The notes beneath the pieces are model-generated. The model did not search any database and was not told where the DNA came from. It worked only from the letters and a program-made list of their open reading frames with translations. Position numbers and translations under genes: made by a program. A DNA stretch of 64,000 nt from NCBI RefSeq assembly GCF_031157525.1, contig NZ_JAVIXR010000004.1, positions 248,001-312,000 of the forward strand. The letters are read 5' to 3'. This DNA comes from Marinobacter sediminicola (GTDB taxonomy: Bacteria; Pseudomonadota; Gammaproteobacteria; Pseudomonadales; Oleiphilaceae). This document shows positions 17,953 through 26,708 of the stretch, piece after piece (within the stretch, counting starts at the first letter, position 1; each line of letters opens with the position of its first letter).

Positions 17953-19455
17953 TTAATTGAAGGACAACCTGCTTTTCGTTCGGCTAGAGGCAATACCGTT
18001 AGCCACAATCATTCCCCAGATCAATGCAGCAGCAACCGCTAGCGTTATTGCAATCGGCCGATCAACGAAAGCTGTTAGGTCCCCGTTGGCCTTAATGATT
18101 GAGCGCATGAAGTTACTCTCAATGATGGGGCCAAGGATCACGGCCAGTATTAAGGGCCCGACCGGGAAATCATTTTCGGCCATTACATAACCAAGTAGTC
18201 CGAAGGCCAGCATAATCCAAACGTCGAACATCGTGTTGTTCGCAGCGAAAGCGCCCACCATGCAGAATATGAGAATTAGGGGAAAGAGCACCCCGGAGGG
18301 TATTGAGAGTATGTGTCGTGCCCCTTTGATGGCCAGGAATCCAAGGGGAAGCAAGAGCAAGTTGGCGATAATAAAAACCAGCAGAATCGCGTTCACCAGC
18401 GGGGCTTCGCTAACAAAAACATCTGGCCCTGGTGTAATGCCTTTCGTCATTAAAACGCCGATGATGATCGCGGTGATAGCGTCGCCGGGGATGCCGAATA
18501 CCAGCGCAGGGATATACGCCCCGGATAGTGATGCGTTGTTGGCCGAGCTCGCAGAGATCAGCCCTTCCGGGTGGCCCGTGCCGAATTTCTCGGGCGAACG
18601 CGAAAATTTGCGGGCGATGGCATAGCTAATCCACGAGGCGATATCTGCACCTGCTCCAGGAAGAGCGCCTATCAAGGTTCCCAGCACGCCGCCTCGAGCT
18701 ACGCCGAACTTATATTTCCAAAGTAGTCCGCCGACACCTGCAAAGGGTTTTTTGACCCGTGTTTGCACCTCTTGTTGCAGGTTATGACTTTCGGGCATGC
18801 GGCGAATGAGCTCTGAGATCGCGAACAAGCCGATCAGCACTGGCAAAATGGAGATGCCGGCAAGCAGGTCATAGCTACCCATAGTGAAGCGAGCTTGGCC
18901 AGAGACGCTGTCCATGCCAACCATTGAGATAGCCAAGCCGGCAAGCATCGAGATCACGCCTTTGAGCCGGTCCCCGCCTGAAACCAAAATAGCGCAGGAT
19001 AACCCCAGCAGTGCGAGCCAGAAGTACTCATCGCTTGTAAACTTGATTGCAAAATCAGCAATAAGTGGTGCAAGCATCGCCAAGCATACTACGCCAATGA
19101 TGCCGCCAAGCATTGAGCAAACAATGTTGAGGCCAAGCGCGACACCAATCTTGCCTTGCTTGCCCATGAGGTAGGCTTCATCGGTGTATACCGCAGATGC
19201 CGGTGTGCCGGGCATGCGCAGCAGGGCGCCGGGCAGATCGCCAGCGACGATAGCCATGGCTGTCGCTGAAACAATTGCTGCAATGGCAGGTAGCGGTTCC
19301 ATAAAAAAAGTGACCGGCACTAATAGCGCTGTTGCCATTGTCGCCGTAAGCCCAGGAATCGCACCCATAAATAATCCGAAAACGGATGCCGAAATAACGA
19401 TAAGCATCACATCCCAGGTGAACACGAGCGTAGTCGCTGCCAGAAAGCTATCCAT
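17953..19455 (-). CDS. tctA: Tripartite tricarboxylate transporter large permease (TctA)
   Basis: 500 residues with about 11-12 membrane helices and the TctA hallmarks GAIPGLTATMATALLVP, LPGALLRMPGTPASAVYTDEA and GALPGAGADIASWISYAIA. It is the conducting subunit of a secondary, ion-driven importer that works with TctB and a periplasmic TctC. Start overlaps the tctB stop (TAATG). Substrate cannot be read from the permease; neighbouring catabolic genes suggest an organic or sugar acid. Confidence 0.93.
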   Translation of the reverse strand: MDSFLAATTLVFTWDVMLIVISASVFGLFMGAIPGLTATMATALLVPVTFFMEPLPAIAAIVSATAMAIVAGDLPGALLRMPGTPASAVYTDEAYLMGKQGKIGVALGLNIVCSMLGGIIGVVCLAMLAPLIADFAIKFTSDEYFWLALLGLSCAILVSGGDRLKGVISMLAGLAISMVGMDSVSGQARFTMGSYDLLAGISILPVLIGLFAISELIRRMPESHNLQQEVQTRVKKPFAGVGGLLWKYKFGVARGGVLGTLIGALPGAGADIASWISYAIARKFSRSPEKFGTGHPEGLISASSANNASLSGAYIPALVFGIPGDAITAIIIGVLMTKGITPGPDVFVSEAPLVNAILLVFIIANLLLLPLGFLAIKGARHILSIPSGVLFPLILIFCMVGAFAANNTMFDVWIMLAFGLLGYVMAENDFPVGPLILAVILGPIIESNFMRSIIKANGDLTAFVDRPIAITLAVAAALIWGMIVANGIASSRTKSRLSFN

Positions 19456-19925
19456 TAGTAGACCACCTTTTCCAGAATACCCAGTTCGAGCGGCACCTGG
19501 AGAAGGCGGCCGAAAACAACCCAGATGACAGCCGTTGAAGCTACTGCTGTACCGGCCGCTAGCATCCAGTTTTGACGATAAAAGCCATACAGTAGAAGGC
19601 TCAACAGAACAGTAGAGACAATAGGAAATCCAACAACCGGTACCAGCAATATGTACGCGACTATTGCTGCGATAATTGCCAGCAAGGTCAGGTAGAAGCG
19701 TTTGATCGGGACGTCGTTAACCCAGACCATCAGGGGAGCGCTGCTGCTCAATCCCCTCAGGGTCAAAAGTCCTCCAAACGCGATCAAAAGCCCTCCAATA
19801 ACGATGGGGAAGGTTCCCGCCCCATAATCCTGCTGCGGTAGGTTTGCCAGCCCTCTGGAGTTGGTTATTACCAAAACCCCGAATGTTACTGTCACCAGCC
19901 CTGTGATCTTGTCATTACTGCGCAT
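19455..19925 (-). CDS. tctB: Tripartite tricarboxylate transporter small subunit (TctB)
   Basis: 156 residues with four predicted membrane helices, including TVTFGVLVITNSRGL, FPIVIGGLLIAFGGLLTLRG and a long central pair. Small, weakly conserved and placed between tctC and tctA, which is the standard order. It shares one base with tctA, so translation is coupled. Confidence 0.88.
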   Translation of the reverse strand: MRSNDKITGLVTVTFGVLVITNSRGLANLPQQDYGAGTFPIVIGGLLIAFGGLLTLRGLSSSAPLMVWVNDVPIKRFYLTLLAIIAAIVAYILLVPVVGFPIVSTVLLSLLLYGFYRQNWMLAAGTAVASTAVIWVVFGRLLQVPLELGILEKVVY

Positions 19926-19951
19926 ATGGCTGTCCTCTGGGTGGTGTCGGC

Positions 19952-20920
19952 TTAGTTGGCCAGGCCAAGCTTTTCAATTGTTACGGCATTCTTTTCGTCT
20001 TGTTCCTTCATGTAGGCTTTGAACCCTGCAGCGTCAGCCCATACCGCGCCAAATCCACGCCCCGCCATAAATGTCTGAAATGACTCAGAGTTGAACACCT
20101 TCTTTGCTGCTACAGCCAAGCGCTTCGTGACATCTTCAGGCAGGTTTGCCGGGCCAACCAAGCCGCGCCATGAACCTTGAGTCCACTCGTCGCCAGTCAC
20201 CTCTTTGGCAGAGGGCACATCGGGAAATCTCTCCAGGCGGTCGTTCGACAGCACGGCCAGTGTGCGAGTGCGGCCAGACTTGTTCATCGGCTCGGTTTCC
20301 GGGAGTGAATTGAAAACAATATGCACGCCGTTAGCTGCCAGTTCCTGTAACCCCGGAGCAGCGCCTTCGCTTGGAACCAGGTTGATCGTCTGGGGGTCAA
20401 TGCCCTGCTGGTCGATAAAGCCCGCAAATGACAAGTGGTAAGCGGCACCTGGAGCTGAGCCTGAAACAGTGAATGTGTTCGGATTGTTTTTTAGGTCGCT
20501 CAATGCGTCACCCAGGTTTTTCCAGGGCGAATCGGCATTAACGGTAAATGTCGCGTAATCAACGTTGAGTAGTGAGATGGGTGTGAAGTCTGTGTACGAA
20601 ATGTCTGCCGTGCCAATGTGCTTGTACGTTGCAATTTCAGCCGTGCCGAGCCCCAAGGTGTAACCGTCTGGCCTTGCCATTTTCATGGTCATGTGCCCAA
20701 TCACGCCCGCTCCACCTGTTTTGTTTACAACGTTTACCGGTTGTCCAAGCTCTTCTTGTAGCCCCATTGCCAATTGGCGACCAACAGCGTCTGATCCGCC
20801 TCCAGCAGACCAGGGAACAATCAGCGTAATCGGCTTTACGGGATACGGGGTGGCAGCGAACGCGGTGCTTGCTGCGAGAGTGAGTGCGGTGGCGTATAGA
20901 ATTTTGGGTAGCGTGCTCAT
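19952..20920 (-). CDS. tctC: Tripartite tricarboxylate transporter substrate-binding protein (TctC/Bug family)
   Basis: 322 residues from the ATG at 20918-20920, which has GAGG six bases upstream; a longer frame to 21013 lacks such support. It begins with a signal peptide (MSTLPKILYATALTLAAS) and shows Bug-family blocks YPVKPITLIVPWSAGGGSD and VNKTGGAGVIGH. It captures a carboxylated ligand in the periplasm for TctAB. First gene of the minus-strand operon tctCBA. Confidence 0.92.
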   Translation of the reverse strand: MSTLPKILYATALTLAASTAFAATPYPVKPITLIVPWSAGGGSDAVGRQLAMGLQEELGQPVNVVNKTGGAGVIGHMTMKMARPDGYTLGLGTAEIATYKHIGTADISYTDFTPISLLNVDYATFTVNADSPWKNLGDALSDLKNNPNTFTVSGSAPGAAYHLSFAGFIDQQGIDPQTINLVPSEGAAPGLQELAANGVHIVFNSLPETEPMNKSGRTRTLAVLSNDRLERFPDVPSAKEVTGDEWTQGSWRGLVGPANLPEDVTKRLAVAAKKVFNSESFQTFMAGRGFGAVWADAAGFKAYMKEQDEKNAVTIEKLGLAN

Positions 20921-21451
20921 TACAAACCTCATTATTTTTAGATGGTTTAATGATTGGCGGGGTGCGTGCACGACAAAAAGAGTATGTGTGCTGCTGTGCC
21001 CATTTGAAGCCAATGGCAGACAGGAGCTCCCAGGAGTCCGTTTGCTTGAGGGAGTATCATTGTGGGGTAAAAAATTTGCAAGTATTTACAACAATTATTT
21101 CTTAGTAGAGATATTTTACGGTTTTTCGGGTGCTTTAGCCCACATCTGTGGGCGAGCGGGTACCTCTTCGGGTAGGTTGGTGGCCTATATAATATCCGAA
21201 AGATATGCGTAGATCATTGTTTTATAGTGAAATATTGTATTTTCGTGAATTGGGTATTGCCATGGGTTGATCTAGAGGAGCGCCCCAAGGCTATCAGCTG
21301 ACTGGATAATGTAATAACGAGAAAGTTGTAAAAATTTGTTTGATTGGCGTTAGAGTCTCGGCTATATTGAGAACGTCTGGCAGTTGCGATGGGGTATCGC
21401 TAATCCCGTTCGCACCACCTAAAGCTTATTCAAGAGACTCAAGGAACTGAC
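20921..21451. other. 531-bp divergent intergenic region between tctC and the SDR gene
   Basis: No ORF with plausible start and family here. The segment near 21060-21240 is AT-rich and is the likely control region for tctCBA on one side and the dehydrogenase operon on the other. One good sigma70-like promoter is listed separately. Confidence 0.5.
21340..21368 (+). promoter_or_regulatory. Candidate sigma70 promoter for the SDR-ALDH-RraA operon
   Basis: TTGATT (21340-21345), 17-bp spacer, TATATT (21363-21368), 84 bp before the SDR start codon. Spacing is ideal; boxes match four or five of six positions. Confidence 0.55.
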
Positions 21452-22228
21452 ATGTTTAATGATCTGAAAAATAAAAAAGTTCTGGTTACTGGTTCAACCA
21501 AAGGAATTGGGCTTGCGGCGGCATTGGAATTTGCCAAGCAAGGCGCAGCTGTGGGAATTAACAGCCACGTTGTGGACGCTGCAGCAGAGGAGGCAATTGC
21601 ACAATTTGAAGCTATCGGTGCCAACTTTGCCTATTTTCAGCACGACCTGAGCCGTAGCGAAGAGTGCGCGGCACTTATTAATGAGTTTGTCGAAAAATTC
21701 GGTGGGTTGGATGTATTGGTTAACAATGCGGGCGGCCTGGGTGTAAGAGAGCGCCTTGAAAACCTGGATGACGCGGCTTATGACCTGGTTTTTGATCTGA
21801 ATATTCGTTCTGTTGTCATGACAACAAAATACGCAGTGCCCCACCTTAAAGAGTCTGCGGCCAAAACTGGCACCACAGCAGCTGTTATCAGCACAGGCTC
21901 CATAGCTGGGCGTGAGGGTGGCGGTCCTGGCGCGAGCCTTTATGGCGGTTCCAAATCAGTTATTCACAACTTACACAGAACCTGGGTAAAGGAACTGACT
22001 GCCAGCAATATTCGGTTCAACGTTGTGGCGCCGGGCACAATCGATACCGCTTTTCACGATGACAAAAGCCCTGAACTGAAAGAGAAAATCCGCAATTCAA
22101 TCCCCATGGGCCGCTTCGGTACATCGGAGGAGTGCGCTCCCGCCTATTTGTTCCTGGCCTCACACCAGGCAAGTGGCTACATCACCGGGCAGGTAATTGA
22201 CGTTAACGGAGGCCAGATGTGCCCGTAA
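21452..22228 (+). CDS. Short-chain dehydrogenase/reductase
   Basis: 258 residues with the classical SDR motifs: cofactor loop TGSTKGIG (13-20), NNAGG (91-95), catalytic Ser in STGSIAG (148-154), Y164 and K168 in YGGSK, and a C-terminal GQVIDVNGGQ. It should oxidise or reduce a hydroxy/keto group with NAD(P). AAGGA precedes the ATG. First gene of a plus-strand set with a semialdehyde dehydrogenase and an RraA-like protein, next to a divergent carboxylate importer, which suggests oxidation of an imported hydroxy or sugar acid. Confidence 0.88.
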   Translation: MFNDLKNKKVLVTGSTKGIGLAAALEFAKQGAAVGINSHVVDAAAEEAIAQFEAIGANFAYFQHDLSRSEECAALINEFVEKFGGLDVLVNNAGGLGVRERLENLDDAAYDLVFDLNIRSVVMTTKYAVPHLKESAAKTGTTAAVISTGSIAGREGGGPGASLYGGSKSVIHNLHRTWVKELTASNIRFNVVAPGTIDTAFHDDKSPELKEKIRNSIPMGRFGTSEECAPAYLFLASHQASGYITGQVIDVNGGQMCP

Positions 22229-22318
22229 TGGCGCTCATCCGGTAACAGCTGTGCATGTTATAGCGCCCAGTTAACTCAGCGGGGCGCCCACTTCATATCT
22301 ATCTCAGGGTATTCTTTT

Positions 22319-23896
22319 ATGCACCTCAAAGGACACCAGCTCATCGGGCAAGAATCCATTGCAGCGACGGGCAAGCCGATCTACGCAATCAATCCGGCTA
22401 GCGGCCAACGTATTGAACCCGGCTACGGCAGTTGCGGCCAGGAAGAGGTCGAGCAAGCAACCCGGTTGGCATGGTCAGTATTTGACCTGTATCGCGAGAC
22501 ATCGTTGACACGCAGAGCGGAATTTCTCGAAACAATTGCTGATCAAATTGAAGCAGTTGGGGATGTGTTGATTGAGCGTGCCATGCAGGAAACCGGCTTG
22601 CCTCGTGCCAGGCTGGAAGGTGAGCGCGGTCGAACTTGCGGCCAGTTGCGGCTTTTTTCGAAAGTCATTCGTGCAGGCGAGTGGCTCGATGTGCGGGTCG
22701 ATCCTGCATTGCCTGATCGCAGCCCTCTGCCGCGCACCGATTTGCGGCAGCGGCGTATCGGCATTGGCCCGGTAGCGGTATTCGGTGCCAGTAACTTTCC
22801 TTTGGCTTTTTCGGTTGCCGGCGGTGATACCGCATCTGCATTGGCGGCGGGCTGCCCGGTTATCGTCAAAGCGCACTCTGCTCACCCAGGGACATCTGAG
22901 CTGGTCGGGCGTGCCGTGCAAAAAGCAGTGGCTATCTGTGAGCTTCCATCCGGTGTGTTTTCATTGCTTTATGGTGCTGGCAAAGAGTTGGGCCAGGCAC
23001 TGGTTACCGACCCCCGTATTCAGGCAGTTGGTTTCACTGGCTCACGGAGTGGCGGAACGGCACTGATGAAAGCTGCAAACAACCGCCCGCAGCCGATACC
23101 CGTATATGCTGAAATGAGCAGTATTAACCCTGTGGTACTCATGCCGGCCGCTCTGGAAGAAGCGCCCGAAACCCTGGGGCAAGCTTTTGTAGCGTCACTC
23201 AACATGGGGGCAGGGCAGTTTTGCACTAACCCTGGGTTGATCCTCGCTGTGAAGGGTGCGGGGCTGGATCGCTTCAAGCACGCTGCGGCAGAGGAAGTGA
23301 TTAAAAGTGCGCCGCAGACCATGCTGACACCGGGTATACATTCAGCCTATAGCGCCGGGCTGATGCAGTTGCGGGAGACTGGCAAGGCTAAAGAGGTCGC
23401 CACAAGCAAGCTTGATAGTGATTCACACAGTCCATGCCACAGCACTTTGTTCGCAGCGAGTGCGGCTGACTTCATCAAGGATGAGCGTTTGCACGCCGAA
23501 GTGTTTGGCTCCTGCTCGTTGATTATCGAATGCTCCGATATGGCTCAACTTCAAGAGGTACTGGAGCATTTGGAAGGCCAGTTGACGGCCACGGTTCACT
23601 TGGCCGAGGCCGATTACTCCATGGTTGAGGCGCTGCTGCCGACCCTGGAGCGTAAAGCCGGAAGAATTCTCGCAAATGCTTGGCCCACCGGTGTCGAAGT
23701 GTGTGAGGCAATGGTTCACGGTGGCCCATGGCCGGCCACTTCTGATAGCCGGAGCACGTCTGTTGGCACCGCGGCCATTCAGCGCTTCCTGCGCCCGGTT
23801 TGTTATCAAGGGATACCGCAAGCACTACTACCTGATGCGCTTAGAGACGGAAACCCCTTGGCGGTTTCACGTTTGGTCGATGGCGCGCGGGAGTAA
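22319..23896 (+). CDS. Aldehyde dehydrogenase, alpha-ketoglutaric semialdehyde dehydrogenase-like
   Basis: 525 residues, aldehyde dehydrogenase superfamily. The block GPVAVFGASNFPLAFSVAGG with DTASALAAGCPVIVKAHSAH is characteristic of the ketoglutarate-semialdehyde (2,5-dioxopentanoate) dehydrogenase branch rather than of generic ALDHs. The catalytic Cys is in GAGQFCTNPG and the general-base Glu in YAEMSSINP. In sugar-acid and hydroxyproline pathways this enzyme makes 2-oxoglutarate. Lies between the SDR and RraA-like genes in one operon. Substrate assignment is by subfamily resemblance. Confidence 0.85.
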   Translation: MHLKGHQLIGQESIAATGKPIYAINPASGQRIEPGYGSCGQEEVEQATRLAWSVFDLYRETSLTRRAEFLETIADQIEAVGDVLIERAMQETGLPRARLEGERGRTCGQLRLFSKVIRAGEWLDVRVDPALPDRSPLPRTDLRQRRIGIGPVAVFGASNFPLAFSVAGGDTASALAAGCPVIVKAHSAHPGTSELVGRAVQKAVAICELPSGVFSLLYGAGKELGQALVTDPRIQAVGFTGSRSGGTALMKAANNRPQPIPVYAEMSSINPVVLMPAALEEAPETLGQAFVASLNMGAGQFCTNPGLILAVKGAGLDRFKHAAAEEVIKSAPQTMLTPGIHSAYSAGLMQLRETGKAKEVATSKLDSDSHSPCHSTLFAASAADFIKDERLHAEVFGSCSLIIECSDMAQLQEVLEHLEGQLTATVHLAEADYSMVEALLPTLERKAGRILANAWPTGVEVCEAMVHGGPWPATSDSRSTSVGTAAIQRFLRPVCYQGIPQALLPDALRDGNPLAVSRLVDGARE

Positions 23897-23979
23897 GGCC
23901 GTCAATTTGTAAGCAAGGCGCACCGCGATTCAAAACCAGCGGGCGCTCTATCCACTACATACCAAAAAGAGAATATGAC

Positions 23980-24714
23980 ATGGGCATTTCTGAAGGCGCT
24001 CCAAAGCAAACCCTATCCAGCACGGCTAAAGCAGGGCTGATGCGGGCCTCTACCGCATCGCTACACACGATTCTGTTTAAGCGAGGCCTCCGTAATACGT
24101 ACATTCAAGGCGTCGGCAAAATAAATAGTGGTTCGGTGAAAATGGTCGGCCAAGCCTTCACTCTGCGCTACATTCCCGCACGGGAAGATATAGATACAGT
24201 TGCCGCATTCAGGGATCCAAAGCACCCGCAGCGGGTTGCCGTAGAATCTGTTCCGGAAGGTATGGTGCTGGTTTCCGATTGTCGTCAGGATGCCTCCGCC
24301 GCAAGCGCAGGAAGCATTTTGCTGAATCGCCTGGAATACCGTAATTGCGCGGGATTTGTATCCGACGCAGGTATTCGTGATTCTAAAGATGCGGCAGCCA
24401 TGAATATGCCGATCTTCTGCGCCAAGGCCAGCGCACCAACGAACCTGACCAAGCATCACGGGGTTGATATTCAGGTACCCATTGGTTGCGGCGGGGTAGC
24501 TGTTTTCCCGGGCGACGTATTGGTAGGTGATGACGACGGAATCATCGTCATTCCGTTGGAGCTGGCAGATGAGGTGGCTGAAGAAGCTGTAAAAATGGAG
24601 GCATTTGAAGACTACGTACTTGAGAAAGTCCGTACGGGAACCCCCGTCATCGGACTATACCCTCCCAGCGAAGACGCTCAGGCTGAATACAAGCGTTACA
24701 TGGAAAGTCGTTAA
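23980..24714 (+). CDS. RraA family protein (aldolase/decarboxylase-like)
   Basis: 244 residues of the RraA/demethylmenaquinone-methyltransferase-like fold. Key parts: VSDCRQDASAASAGSILLNR, FVSDAGIRDSKD (R and D residues that bind metal in HMG/CHA aldolases) and the VFPGDVLVGDDDGIIVIP strand. Members of this family in catabolic operons are 4-hydroxy-4-methyl-2-oxoglutarate aldolases, oxaloacetate decarboxylases or sugar-acid pathway enzymes of uncertain reaction. It is longer than E. coli RraA (161 residues), which supports a metabolic rather than RNase-regulating role. Cotranscription with the two upstream dehydrogenases is likely. Confidence 0.82.
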   Translation: MGISEGAPKQTLSSTAKAGLMRASTASLHTILFKRGLRNTYIQGVGKINSGSVKMVGQAFTLRYIPAREDIDTVAAFRDPKHPQRVAVESVPEGMVLVSDCRQDASAASAGSILLNRLEYRNCAGFVSDAGIRDSKDAAAMNMPIFCAKASAPTNLTKHHGVDIQVPIGCGGVAVFPGDVLVGDDDGIIVIPLELADEVAEEAVKMEAFEDYVLEKVRTGTPVIGLYPPSEDAQAEYKRYMESR

Positions 24715-24841
24715 CAAGGCCTGGGTATGTGCTGATCTGAACGGTAGGTCACCTGCATCGGGTGGCCTACCGCACAGTAATTCCGGACATAGGCCATTCT
24801 GTTGTTGACGAGTAAACCTATCTGAAGTGGAAGCTGCTGCC

Positions 24842-25825
24842 ATGACGTCGACTGCTCAATTACCCCGCCAATTTGCGGTTTTGATTCTTGTAATACTGGC
24901 TTGTTCATTCGCTGGCAACCATGTTGCCGCCCGTATTGCATTCGATCACGACGCCGGGTTGTTGGTAGCGATACTCTTCCGCTCAGGGGTGGCCATGGTC
25001 GGCCTTATATTATTGGTAGTTTGGCGCCGTGAATCGCTGCGATTCAAGCCACAAGCCTGGGGTTGGCAGCTGGTGATGGGGCTGCTTATCGCCATTCAAA
25101 GCTTCAGCATTTATTCCGCCGTGGCGCGAATCCCGATTGCGCTGGCGCTCCTGGTGGTTAATCTTGCGCCGATCATGCTTGCATTGCTCACTTGGGCGTT
25201 GGGTGGTGCACGCCCATCACGCACGGCTAGCCTGCTGATGCTTTTCATTTTGTTTGGGCTGGCACTGGCGCTGGATTTGCCCTCTCGTTTTTCGGATTCC
25301 GGCGAAATAGATATCAGGTTTGTGGAAGGTTTGCTGTTCGGCATCACGGCCGCGGCAGTCTTTGCTTGTGCTCTATGGATTACAGATCATCGGCTGGGGA
25401 GTATGCCGGGGTTGGTGCGCAGTATGCTTACTATTATGGTGGTGTTTGCGTCGACCGCTATCGCAGGCGCTGCTGGGCTGGTTCCAGATGGGATGAGCCT
25501 GCCTAGTGCTTCCATGGGCTGGGTTGCATTAGGCAGCCTGGCCATTTTGTATGGAGCGGCTTTCTCAGTATTATTCACCCTCGTTACGCGGCTGGACATT
25601 GCTCGCAACGCACCGGTAATGAACGTCGAGCCTGTGGCCGGGCTGATATTTGGTTGGCTGATTCTTGATCAGGTTTTAGGCGGGATTCAGGTTGTAGGCA
25701 GCTTTATTGTGGTTAGCGGAATCGTTATGCTCGCCTATACCAAAATACCTGACAGGCAGTTGTCACGGCCTCTTCGTGAATCTAAAACCGTTAAGTGTGG
25801 AGAAACGTGTATGGCAGACTCCTAG
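24842..25825 (+). CDS. DMT-superfamily (EamA) transporter
   Basis: About 327 residues with ten predicted membrane helices in two EamA halves, starting LAVILVILACSFAGNHVAAR-like sequence and with LALLVVNLAPIMLALLTWAL and VMNVEPVAGLIFGWLILDQV. Start uncertain: ATG at 24842 is chosen, with an in-frame GTG at 24827 as alternative; neither has a strong ribosome site. EamA proteins usually export metabolites. It lies at the end of the dehydrogenase set and may export an intermediate or be unrelated. Confidence 0.82.
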   Translation: MTSTAQLPRQFAVLILVILACSFAGNHVAARIAFDHDAGLLVAILFRSGVAMVGLILLVVWRRESLRFKPQAWGWQLVMGLLIAIQSFSIYSAVARIPIALALLVVNLAPIMLALLTWALGGARPSRTASLLMLFILFGLALALDLPSRFSDSGEIDIRFVEGLLFGITAAAVFACALWITDHRLGSMPGLVRSMLTIMVVFASTAIAGAAGLVPDGMSLPSASMGWVALGSLAILYGAAFSVLFTLVTRLDIARNAPVMNVEPVAGLIFGWLILDQVLGGIQVVGSFIVVSGIVMLAYTKIPDRQLSRPLRESKTVKCGETCMADS

Positions 25826-25849
25826 GTTTGAGGCCAATATTCGTAGCCA

Positions 25850-25879
25850 TTAGAGTACCGTCATTTAGAGCACCGTTAT
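25850..25879. repeat. Two tandem 15-bp repeats upstream of the GntR gene
   Basis: TTAGAGTACCGTCAT (25850-25864) is followed at once by TTAGAGCACCGTTAT (25865-25879), 13 of 15 identical, 64 bp before the regulator start. Possible operator for autoregulation; unproven. Confidence 0.45.
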
Positions 25880-25942
25880 TTTTAGCGTATTTTCATAAGT
25901 GCACTCATGGATTAGAGAGTGCGCAATTAAGGCTCATAGCGA

Positions 25943-26644
25943 ATGAGAGTAAAAACTGAAAAGCATTCTTTATCATCGGTTGTGTATGAGAGGATCTTGT
26001 CTTCCATTATCGACGGTGAGTATCCGGTTAATCAGAAGTTACCGACAGAAGCCGATTTGTGTGAAGCCTATAACGTTTCTCGCCCCATACTGAGAGAGGC
26101 GCTTGCACGCTTGCGTGAGGATAACCTGGTTATCTCCCGTCGTGGGTCAGGCAGCTTTGTAATTAATCGTCCAGATAGTGCAGTGTTAGAGTTTGCGCGC
26201 ATAGCCAGCATTGCAGATATCCAGCGGTGTTTTGAATTTCGTACCAATGTAGAGTCCAGCGCGGCCTCCCTGGCTGCAATTAGAAGAACGGATGAGCAGC
26301 TAAAGCGCATATGGGAAAAGTACGAAGCGATCAATCAGGCAAATAGCAAGCATGACCTGGCAACGAACGAAGACTTCGAGCTTCATCTGGCGATTACTGA
26401 GGCATCAAGCAATCACTATTACGCTACTGTTCTCAAGTCCCTCCACGAAAGTATCAAGGAAGGCATGAATATAACGCGAGGCCTGTCGTTGCTTGCGCCA
26501 GAGAAGCGTTTGAGAATAGTCCAGGACGAACATCTGGCTATAGTAAATGCCATTGCCGAAAAGGATGAACATAAGGCAGGGGAGAGCATGCGCCAACACT
26601 TGGAGAATGCTCGACGGAGAATGTTTGAAGGAGTTACCGAGTAA
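25943..26644 (+). CDS. GntR family transcriptional regulator, FadR/FCD subfamily
   Basis: 233 residues. The N-terminal winged helix shows LPTEADLCEAYNVSRPILRE with ALARLREDNLVISRRGSGSF (about 35-75), and the C-terminal all-helical FCD domain has FELHLAITEASSNHYY and DEHLAIVNAIAEKD, with the His and Asp residues that hold a metal and bind carboxylate effectors. It sits between the SDR-ALDH-RraA set and the amidohydrolase trio, so it could control either. Confidence 0.9.
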   Translation: MRVKTEKHSLSSVVYERILSSIIDGEYPVNQKLPTEADLCEAYNVSRPILREALARLREDNLVISRRGSGSFVINRPDSAVLEFARIASIADIQRCFEFRTNVESSAASLAAIRRTDEQLKRIWEKYEAINQANSKHDLATNEDFELHLAITEASSNHYYATVLKSLHESIKEGMNITRGLSLLAPEKRLRIVQDEHLAIVNAIAEKDEHKAGESMRQHLENARRRMFEGVTE

Positions 26645-26708
26645 AACTCTCAGTTATCCTGATAAGATCGAATACCTACAATAACAAGATCCAAAAAGAG
26701 ATAACGCG

